This document shows, one piece after another, positions 39,657 to 47,205 of a stretch of DNA of 57,931 bases. How positions within the stretch are numbered: position 1 is the first letter of the stretch; the number at the start of each line of letters is the position of its first letter. A model generated the notes under the pieces. That model ran no database searches. It was not told the DNA's origin and saw nothing but the letters and a program-made list of their open reading frames with translations. The stretch comes from an uncultured Verrucomicrobiota bacterium (GTDB lineage Bacteria; Verrucomicrobiota; Kiritimatiellia; RFP12; UBA1067). The translations under genes were made by a program, and so were the position numbers. Where the stretch lies: contig CAMAHK010000006.1 of NCBI GenBank assembly GCA_945834475.1, positions 1 through 57,931 of the forward strand, read 5' to 3'.

Positions 39657-40433
39657 TTACTTGGCGAGGAATCCGCCGTCCACCGGTAGGTTCACGCCCG
39701 TGATAAGCGAAGCCGCCTCGCTGAGGAGGAAGCAGACGGCCGAGGCCACCTGATCGGGTTCACCCAGACCCAGCGGCTGTTGGGCGACCAGACGCGCAAC
39801 GCCTTCGGACCCGTCCAATCCTGCACCAGCCACACGGTCGAAGAACGGCGTCTTGACATAGCCAGGACACACGGCGTTGACGCGCATCCCCTTCGGCGCA
39901 AGCTCGATCGCCAGGGCTCGGACAGCCGCGCTCAGCGCACCCTTGCTACCGGCATACACCGACCCGCCGGCCCAGCCAATCTCGGCCGAGACAGACGATA
40001 CGGCGACAGACGAAAAGCCCCGATTCACGAACGCCTTTCCTGAGAACGCCTTCATGAGCAACAGGAAGGCCTTGTAGTTCACCTTAAGCGACGCCTCGAT
40101 CAGGTTCTCCGCCACGACGCTAATCGGCATCGCCGGACCGATCCCCGCCGCATGGACGAATCCGTCCAACGGACCTGCAGCCTCGAGAATCTGCCGCGGC
40201 AAAGCCTGCACAAAATCGGAATCTGACAGGTCGCCTTCGAAGACGAGATGCCGCGCACCATCGCCTTCCAGCATCGTACGCGTCTCCTCCAGTGCGTCAA
40301 GCCGACGCCCCGTCAGAATCAAGGACGCCCCAAGCCGCGCCGCACAGACCGCACAGGCGCGTCCGATGCCCGAAGAGGCTCCCGTCACGAGAACGCGACG
40401 GTCACAAAGGTTCATGGGGTTGTAGGACGCCAT
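39657..40433 (-). CDS. short-chain dehydrogenase/reductase
   Basis: RVLVTGASSGIGRACAV; YAGSKGALSAAVRALA. Confidence 0.9.
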   Translation of the reverse strand: MASYNPMNLCDRRVLVTGASSGIGRACAVCAARLGASLILTGRRLDALEETRTMLEGDGARHLVFEGDLSDSDFVQALPRQILEAAGPLDGFVHAAGIGPAMPISVVAENLIEASLKVNYKAFLLLMKAFSGKAFVNRGFSSVAVSSVSAEIGWAGGSVYAGSKGALSAAVRALAIELAPKGMRVNAVCPGYVKTPFFDRVAGAGLDGSEGVARLVAQQPLGLGEPDQVASAVCFLLSEAASLITGVNLPVDGGFLAK

Positions 40434-40451
40434 CCGAACACCTTTCTCGCG

Positions 40452-41072
40452 TCAGGCCATGCCGAAGATGCGGTCACCCGCATCGCCAAGCCCCGGAACG
40501 ATGTAAAAGCGCTCGTTGAGACGTTCGTCGAGCACGGCCGTGGTCACGGGGACGTCCGGATGTGCCGCCTCGAACGCCGCCAGACCCTCTGGCGCGGCAA
40601 CGAGACAAAGGAACTTGATCCGCTTGTAGCCATAGGCCTTCAGCTGTCCAACGGCGTCAATTGCACTTCCGCCCGTCGCAAACATCGGGTCAATGGCAAT
40701 CACGAGTTCATCCCCCGTGGCCGGCGGAACCTTCGCATAATACGGCTCTGGACGGGCGGTCTCTTCGTTACGCTGCATCCCCAACACGCCGACGGCCGCA
40801 TACGGCACGACTTGCAGCATCGCCTCCATCATGCCCAGTCCCGCCCGGAGAATCGGCACGATGACGATTTTCTCGGCGACCTTGCGCCCGATCGTCGGAG
40901 CCACCGGCGTAATGACCTCGACGGGTTCGGTCTTAACGTCCTTCAGCGCCTCGATGGCCAGAAAGGTCGTCAACTCGGAGACAAGCTCCCGAAAGAGTTT
41001 CGGCTTCGTCGCACAGTCACGCAACAAGGCCAGACGATGGTCAACAAGCGGATGATTCAGGATCGTATGCAT
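40452..41072 (-). CDS. upp: uracil phosphoribosyltransferase
   Basis: VPILRAGLGMMEAMLQVVP; DPMFATGGSA. Confidence 0.95.
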   Translation of the reverse strand: MHTILNHPLVDHRLALLRDCATKPKLFRELVSELTTFLAIEALKDVKTEPVEVITPVAPTIGRKVAEKIVIVPILRAGLGMMEAMLQVVPYAAVGVLGMQRNEETARPEPYYAKVPPATGDELVIAIDPMFATGGSAIDAVGQLKAYGYKRIKFLCLVAAPEGLAAFEAAHPDVPVTTAVLDERLNERFYIVPGLGDAGDRIFGMA

Positions 41073-41098
41073 AATCGGAAGCGTTCAAGCTACGAGGA

Positions 41099-42514
41099 TT
41101 ATTTGAAGTCAACCAGATGTCCGATGAGGGAACGGATGCCGCGATAGTAGAAGCCGAAGTCAAAGAGGGTGCGCGTCGAGGTCAGGCGATGCCAGAGGGC
41201 GCCCGGCTGAAGGAAGCCGCGGTAGACTTCCTGAATCGCACACTTGATCTCGGCCTCGGTCGCGAGCGGCGTCTTCGTGATCGCGCGCCGCATGTCGTAT
41301 TCGTCCCAGTCAAGTGTGTTGAGTTGGTCGTTGGCCTTGAGCTCCTTGAACAGAGGCGTACCCGGATACGGAATCGTGAGCGTACACTGGAGCGTTTTCG
41401 CCCAACCCTTCGCGAGAAGCCGGCGGGCGAGCGCGACGGTATTCGCGATTTCCTTCGGCCCTTCCCAGGCGTGGCCGAACATGAAGGTGACATGCACATC
41501 GAGGCCCGCTTCGGTCGCCCACTGCGCGCCCTCGATGACATCCGAGACCTTCAGCGCCTTGCAGAAACGGTCGAGCGTCTCTTGGTTCGCCGACTCGACA
41601 CCGAAGAGGACGAACTGGAAGCCCGCCGCGCGCATCAGCTTGTAATCGACGAGCGAGAGGCGTCCGAAGCGCATGTTACAATCAAGCCGCACCTTCTTCG
41701 GGAGGCCGCGGCGGATCATCTCGTTGCAGAACGTCGTGAGCCACGATCCAACCGGGAACGAGCCCGAGTCGTCCATAATCTCCTTGACCTTGTACTTCGT
41801 CACCAGCATCTCGATCTCGTCGACGACGTCAATCGGATCGCGTGTGCGGTACTTCGGGTACAGGGTCGTCCAGCTGCAGAATGTGCACTTCGCATGCCAG
41901 CAGTCGCGGCCGGACATGATGTAGGTGCCGGGCGTTCGGCGGAAGTTGCCGTTCTTCTTCGCGTAGAGCTCCCAGTGGACGAGGTCGCGGTCGATCCACG
42001 GGACGTCCTTCAGCGACTCGCGCAGGGCAAACGGCTGGATGCCGGCGGGACACCCCGCCGCGATAAAATCGAGAAGCCCGAAGTCCCAGTCACCACCCGG
42101 GATGATCGCATGCACACCCGGCTGCGTGATCGACTCCTCGGGGAGCGCCGTGACATGGTCGCCGACCAAAACGTACCGCGGTGCGTCCTCGCCCGCGGCG
42201 TCTCCACGCACCTGCGCGAAGCGCTTGATCCAAGCCCAATGGCGCTTGACCACGGGGGTCTTGGTCTCGAGGACGACGAGCTCGGGCCTAAAGGCCGCGA
42301 GCTGCGTCTCAAACTCCTCCTCGGAAAGTTCGGCGGCGATGCCGTCGAGGAACAAGACCTCGTGGCCCGCCGCCTTAAGCATCGTCGCCGCGGTCGCGGG
42401 GATGACAGGAAAGATGTAGGTCGGACGAGAAAACCATTGGAACTGCCGGTTCTGCGTGAGCAGGGGAACGCCCTTCTCCGACTTCAACGGCGGATAGACA
42501 ATGGCAATCCTCAT
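41099..42514 (-). CDS. B12-binding-domain radical SAM protein
   Basis: GRDCWHAKCTFCSW; N-terminal cobalamin-binding-like domain. Confidence 0.85.
   Translation of the reverse strand: MRIAIVYPPLKSEKGVPLLTQNRQFQWFSRPTYIFPVIPATAATMLKAAGHEVLFLDGIAAELSEEEFETQLAAFRPELVVLETKTPVVKRHWAWIKRFAQVRGDAAGEDAPRYVLVGDHVTALPEESITQPGVHAIIPGGDWDFGLLDFIAAGCPAGIQPFALRESLKDVPWIDRDLVHWELYAKKNGNFRRTPGTYIMSGRDCWHAKCTFCSWTTLYPKYRTRDPIDVVDEIEMLVTKYKVKEIMDDSGSFPVGSWLTTFCNEMIRRGLPKKVRLDCNMRFGRLSLVDYKLMRAAGFQFVLFGVESANQETLDRFCKALKVSDVIEGAQWATEAGLDVHVTFMFGHAWEGPKEIANTVALARRLLAKGWAKTLQCTLTIPYPGTPLFKELKANDQLNTLDWDEYDMRRAITKTPLATEAEIKCAIQEVYRGFLQPGALWHRLTSTRTLFDFGFYYRGIRSLIGHLVDFK
42172..42207. repeat. family A1 element within the radical SAM gene
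   Basis: CGTACCGCGGTGCGTCCTCGCCCGCGGCGTCTCC; encodes RGDAAGEDAPRYV. Confidence 0.85.
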
Positions 42515-42546
42515 CTCTACACCTACACCTGTTCTCTACACCTCAA
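42513..42546 (-). repeat. (GGTGTAGA)n-like phrase array between the DUF481 stop and radical SAM start
   Basis: minus TTGAGGTGTAGAGAACAGGTGTAGGTGTAGAG. Confidence 0.6.
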
Positions 42547-43560
42547 TCACCACTTATAACCGAGGCCGACGATGTAGCGGTAGTCGCTCTTCTTGCGATT
42601 ATTGGCCGGCATTGAGTTATAGTCCCATTCAATCTTGGCCAGAAGATCGAAGTCGCCGATGATCTTGGTCGAGAAGCCGATATCCGTTTTGGCGAGAAAC
42701 TTCTCCCAATCGTCAACTTCGGGAAGGATTTCCATGTTGTGGAAGCACTCGACACCCTCATTCCACTTCGGGTTGTACTTGAGGTGATGGGCATAGCGAA
42801 GCGCCGCGAAGCCCTCATTCTTGGAATCGCCCTCCTCGTATTCTTCACGAACCCAATTCACACCGGCTTCCTGATTGAAGCTCCACTTGCCGGTCGCCTC
42901 GTGGTTGTAGCCGTCAAGCCACTGGTAACCACCGCCGAGACCGATGCGGATGCGCGAATTGAGCTGGGCAATCTTGTCAGCTTCGTACTTTGCATTGACA
43001 TAGCTATAGAAGGCCGTCGTCCAGAAGTGGTCTTCCTGTCCCTCAATCTCCCAGCGATCGGTCGTCTTCTTCTTATTGCTCTTTCCCGTGCCTGTCTCCG
43101 ACGTATAATAGCCCGCATCAATCCGCAGGCGGTCGTGTTCCCAACGACGGTTCAGGTTCGCGATCAGGCTCCCGGAATTCTCGTACGAATTGCCGCGCAA
43201 CGCCGTGAAGGCGACATTGATGCTGCCGTGCCAGGTCTCGACGCAGGGATCGATCGCCTTGACGTCGCCCATCTTGAGCGTATCGCCGTCGGCGAGATAC
43301 ACACCGTCCGCGACAGACAGTTTCTTCGTTTCGCGCGTCTGATCGTTGAATTCGATCACATGCTCGCCCGCATCCTCAAGTTTCACGATGTTCGCGACCT
43401 TGATCTTCACTTCGCCAAGATCGTCCGAATTGAACGTAATCTCGCCATTCGCCGCGCCCGTCACAGTGCCGGTCAACGTTGAACCCGACTTCAAATACAC
43501 CGTGTCGGCCAAGACGGTCGTACCGACCATCGCGGCCAATCCGAGGATGAGAATCTTCAT
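42547..43560 (-). CDS. DUF481-family outer-membrane protein
   Basis: signal peptide; KSGSTLTGTVTGAANGEITFNSDDLGEVKIKVANI; C-terminal beta-barrel pattern. Confidence 0.75.
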   Translation of the reverse strand: MKILILGLAAMVGTTVLADTVYLKSGSTLTGTVTGAANGEITFNSDDLGEVKIKVANIVKLEDAGEHVIEFNDQTRETKKLSVADGVYLADGDTLKMGDVKAIDPCVETWHGSINVAFTALRGNSYENSGSLIANLNRRWEHDRLRIDAGYYTSETGTGKSNKKKTTDRWEIEGQEDHFWTTAFYSYVNAKYEADKIAQLNSRIRIGLGGGYQWLDGYNHEATGKWSFNQEAGVNWVREEYEEGDSKNEGFAALRYAHHLKYNPKWNEGVECFHNMEILPEVDDWEKFLAKTDIGFSTKIIGDFDLLAKIEWDYNSMPANNRKKSDYRYIVGLGYKW

Positions 43561-45272
43561 TTCTGCGTTTCTCCGTGTTGGTAGTTAGGATCCTTCGTAA
43601 AAGGTATGTAGTCGTCGAATTTGAACATCTTCTTCGGATTTTGAAGGAGGGGATCACGGGCTTGTTCCTCCAACAACCGAAGATCGAGAGATTCAATCCC
43701 CTCCATGTTTTTTTCGGGGCGATCACCAGGTTCAAGTTTCTGCCCTTTCGTTATCTGCCGCCCAAGGACCGCATTCTTCGGTAGACCCACATCTTCACTA
43801 ACCGAACGGGGATCCACCAAGCCCACCGTCACAAAGACAATGATCTCCTTCTGCTCCTTGATTCGTTGCTTCGAGCCAAAGAACCGCGGGCCGATCCACC
43901 ACCAGTCCCTAAGCCAGGGGATGCCGCTATCAACTTGCCGCTCCACGGTTCGAGAAAGCCCTCCGATAACCGCCGTTGTGCCACTCGACATAGAAAACTC
44001 GGTGATCAGACGCTGGACGTTGATAACCGGATACTTCGCCGAGATCGTACCGGCATTCGATTCTTTCGTCGAAGTATCAGACGCCCCCGCCGTCACCCAG
44101 TCTGACAGACTTGAGATCGTCGGCACGATCGACACGTTGATGAGCCCGTTCGTGCTAATGCGCGGCGTCACTTCGAGCTCGATGCCCCAGCTGAAGAACG
44201 CCTCCTTCGCGAACATGAACTTGTCCTCGCCCGGAATCGCAGCCATATTCATCGACAAGTCGATGGAGTCACTCCCCGTACCCGAAGTCGTGCGTTTCGC
44301 CGAGATCGCCACATTCGGATACTTCTCCGTCATATCTACCGTCGCCTTCTTGCCTGACGAGACGATAATCTTCGGGTTTGAGAACGTCCTCGCGTCCTCT
44401 GTCTGCTCAAGAGCTCGCAAGATGACATAAAGTTCGCTCATGCCGATCGTCGCGTTAACATGCGAGAGGTTCGCACTTTGCGGGCCAGAGTTCGCAGCAG
44501 CAGAAGTCAGCTTGTACGTATTATCCTTACTATCGTACTCGCTCACGCCCTGCATCTTCCGTTCATTATACCCTGCATTGAGCGCCAGGGAGCCCTTCAT
44601 GCCGTCAAGCATCGACCAGTCAATGCCGAGCTTATGCGACGCGTTGTTCGACAGCTCCACGAAACGTGCCTCGATATAGACCTGCTGCGCCTCGACGTCA
44701 AGTTCGAGCAGAGACTTCTCGCACGCCTCCAGGATGATCCGAGGCGCCGTCACCATGACAGAGTTCGACTCGGGGAACGGAACGGCCATCTGCGACACCT
44801 TCCATGTCACGCCAAAGTCTCCACTCCACATCGAGTTGAAACTCGCCGCCACATCTGCCGCTGACACGTGATTAAGTTTAAAGATGCGCGTCTCGATCCG
44901 CTTAAGCAACAAATCCGCCTCGGCCTTCGCCTTGTCCGCAGCCTCCTTCGCCTCGGTGCGCGCGGTCTTCGCGTCCTCCCGCGCCTCGAGCCGCAGTTTT
45001 TCCGCGTCCTCGCGCGCCTCCTGACGGAGCTTCTCCGCCTCGGCCTTCGCCTCCGCCCGCAGCTTTTCCGCCTTCTCCTCGGCCTCCTGCTTCTCGGCCG
45101 CAGCCTTTGCGATCTTCTCCGTTGCCGCCGTCACGGCCTTCTCGACCGCCGCCTGCACGAGCTTGTTCGTGTCGATCACCGGCGTCGGCGCAGGGACCGG
45201 CGTCGGCGCCGGATCGCCGCCGAAGAGCGACCAGGCCAACAGGACAGGATAAATCGCCGCAGTCATTTTCAC
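43557..45272 (-). CDS. secretin-like (GspD/PilQ) protein with N-terminal coiled coil
   Basis: VYIEARFVELS; VPWLRDWWWIG-type secretin region (GIPWLRDWWWIGPRFFGSKQRIKEQKEIIVFVT). Confidence 0.82.
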   Translation of the reverse strand: MKMTAAIYPVLLAWSLFGGDPAPTPVPAPTPVIDTNKLVQAAVEKAVTAATEKIAKAAAEKQEAEEKAEKLRAEAKAEAEKLRQEAREDAEKLRLEAREDAKTARTEAKEAADKAKAEADLLLKRIETRIFKLNHVSAADVAASFNSMWSGDFGVTWKVSQMAVPFPESNSVMVTAPRIILEACEKSLLELDVEAQQVYIEARFVELSNNASHKLGIDWSMLDGMKGSLALNAGYNERKMQGVSEYDSKDNTYKLTSAAANSGPQSANLSHVNATIGMSELYVILRALEQTEDARTFSNPKIIVSSGKKATVDMTEKYPNVAISAKRTTSGTGSDSIDLSMNMAAIPGEDKFMFAKEAFFSWGIELEVTPRISTNGLINVSIVPTISSLSDWVTAGASDTSTKESNAGTISAKYPVINVQRLITEFSMSSGTTAVIGGLSRTVERQVDSGIPWLRDWWWIGPRFFGSKQRIKEQKEIIVFVTVGLVDPRSVSEDVGLPKNAVLGRQITKGQKLEPGDRPEKNMEGIESLDLRLLEEQARDPLLQNPKKMFKFDDYIPFTKDPNYQHGETQK

Positions 45273-45734
45273 TTACCCCTTGAAGACGAAGAACTTACGG
45301 ACAACAAAGTTGACAGCCACGGAAACGACGACGTTGATCCCGAACGAATACGTCGTCTGCATTCCCTGGAACCGGACGAGCGCCCAGATGACCGCGCTGC
45401 CGCAGAGAATCGAAAGTCCCGATCCCGCCAGGAAAAGCACGTACTCGACCAGCCAGTGGTGACGCCCGGGCGTGAACACGTACTTGCGGTTCAGTGCCCA
45501 GCAGACGCCGTTGGCGACAAAGAAGCCCACCAGATTGCAGTAAACGGCCAATGTCGCGCGCACGGCATCCGATACCGCCGTCGACGGGAAGCCGCAGAAA
45601 CGCACGAACAGGTCGTCAGCGCCCAGACACGGCCAGATATACGCTGCACAAACCTCCGCGACCACGAAGTTAATCGCGGTCGCGAGGACACCGATGAGGC
45701 CGTACTTGACGAACTGCCAGAGAATCTTAGACAT
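45273..45734 (-). CDS. GtrA-like membrane protein
   Basis: FVKYGLIGVLATAINFVVAEVC; four TM segments. Confidence 0.8.
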   Translation of the reverse strand: MSKILWQFVKYGLIGVLATAINFVVAEVCAAYIWPCLGADDLFVRFCGFPSTAVSDAVRATLAVYCNLVGFFVANGVCWALNRKYVFTPGRHHWLVEYVLFLAGSGLSILCGSAVIWALVRFQGMQTTYSFGINVVVSVAVNFVVRKFFVFKG

Positions 45735-47163
45735 TCATCTGGGCGTCGGCCGCCTTGAGGTCGTCGGACTTGAGGCCGAACTTCTGAAGGTCGATGTCGA
45801 CGACTTCCATCGGCTTGTTGGTCTTCCACGCGCCACGCGTGTAGTCCGGAATGTCCATCGCCTTCGAGCGGTTGTCGACGGACTTCTCCGTGAGCTCGCC
45901 GAGACAGCAGGTCGAGGCGAGGTCGTAGACGTCCATGTCGAGCGGAAGGCCCTGCTGGAGGCAGTAGATCCAGCGCGCGTCCATGATGAAGTCCATGCCG
46001 CCGTGACCGCCGACGCGCTTGGCGAGCTCGCCGATCGACTTGTAGAGCGGATGCATGTACTTCGTGTAGATCTCCTCGGCCTTCTTGTCGTCGAACCAGC
46101 CGTGCGCACCCGCGCCGTTCTTCTCCTCGAGCGCGATCTGGAACGGATAGTCCTTCACGATGCCCTTCGTGCCCGAGACGAGCTGGATGCGCGAGTAAGG
46201 ACGCGGCGAGCTGACGTCGTGCTGGATGAGCATCGTCTTGCCCATGTTCGTGCGGATGAGCGTCGAGTTCATGTCGCCCGTCTTCATCGCCTCGGCAAAG
46301 CGCGGATCGTCCTTCTTGAGGTGGTTGTCCTTGTACAGGCGGAAGTTGACCTCACGCGAGTCCATCGAGACGAGGTAGTCCATCTTGTCGCCGCGGTTGA
46401 CGTCCATCGTCAGGCAGAGCGGCACGAGGCCGTGCGTACAGTAGCGGTTGCCCGAGTGGTCGCGGTTGTGCGGATAGCGCCAGTACTCGTAGTCGGGATA
46501 GTTCTCGAGGCACATGTTGCGCAGGTCGTGAATGTACGCGCCCTCGCCGTGGATGATGTCGCCAAGCATGCCGAGCTTCGCCAGGTTGAAGGTGAACATC
46601 TCGACCTCGCCGTAGCAGCAGTTCTCAAGCTGCATGCAGTGGCACTTCGTCTTCTCGCTCTTCTCAACGAGCTCCCAGCACTCGTCGACGCCGAACGCGC
46701 TCGGGACTTCGGTGAAGACGTGCTTGCCGCCGTCCATCGCCGCGAGGGCGACCGGGACGTGAAGCTCCCACGGGGTCGTGTTGTAGACAACGTTGACGTT
46801 CGGATCGTCGCAAAGCGCCTTCCACGCCTCGTCGCCAAGATACTCCTTCGCGGCCGGCTTTTTGGCGTTCGCCAAACGACGCTGGGCCTGCTTGATCTTC
46901 TCCGGGTTCTTATCGCAGATCGCCGTCACGGTGATGCCCGGGAGCCCCTTGATGCGCTCCATCACGCCCTGTCCACGACCGCCCATGCCCACGATGCCAA
47001 GCTTGATCTCCGGAATCGCCGGCGCGGCGTAACCGTGCATCGGCGCACCTTCCGTGCCCCCGAAAAGACCGAAGAAGCCGCAGGCTTCCGCCGGACGCAC
47101 ACACGAAGCGGCCGCACCGGCAAAGAGGGAGGACTTCAGAAAGCTCCGACGATTCATATCCAT
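45727..47163 (-). CDS. Gfo/Idh/MocA-family oxidoreductase, Tat-type signal
   Basis: MNRRSFLKSSLFAGAAAS; LGIVGMGGRGQGVMERIK. Confidence 0.9.
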   Translation of the reverse strand: MDMNRRSFLKSSLFAGAAASCVRPAEACGFFGLFGGTEGAPMHGYAAPAIPEIKLGIVGMGGRGQGVMERIKGLPGITVTAICDKNPEKIKQAQRRLANAKKPAAKEYLGDEAWKALCDDPNVNVVYNTTPWELHVPVALAAMDGGKHVFTEVPSAFGVDECWELVEKSEKTKCHCMQLENCCYGEVEMFTFNLAKLGMLGDIIHGEGAYIHDLRNMCLENYPDYEYWRYPHNRDHSGNRYCTHGLVPLCLTMDVNRGDKMDYLVSMDSREVNFRLYKDNHLKKDDPRFAEAMKTGDMNSTLIRTNMGKTMLIQHDVSSPRPYSRIQLVSGTKGIVKDYPFQIALEEKNGAGAHGWFDDKKAEEIYTKYMHPLYKSIGELAKRVGGHGGMDFIMDARWIYCLQQGLPLDMDVYDLASTCCLGELTEKSVDNRSKAMDIPDYTRGAWKTNKPMEVVDIDLQKFGLKSDDLKAADAQMNV

Positions 47164-47205
47164 ATCCAGATTCCTTTTTTTGTGTGTTTGAATTTGAACG
47201 CCTTA

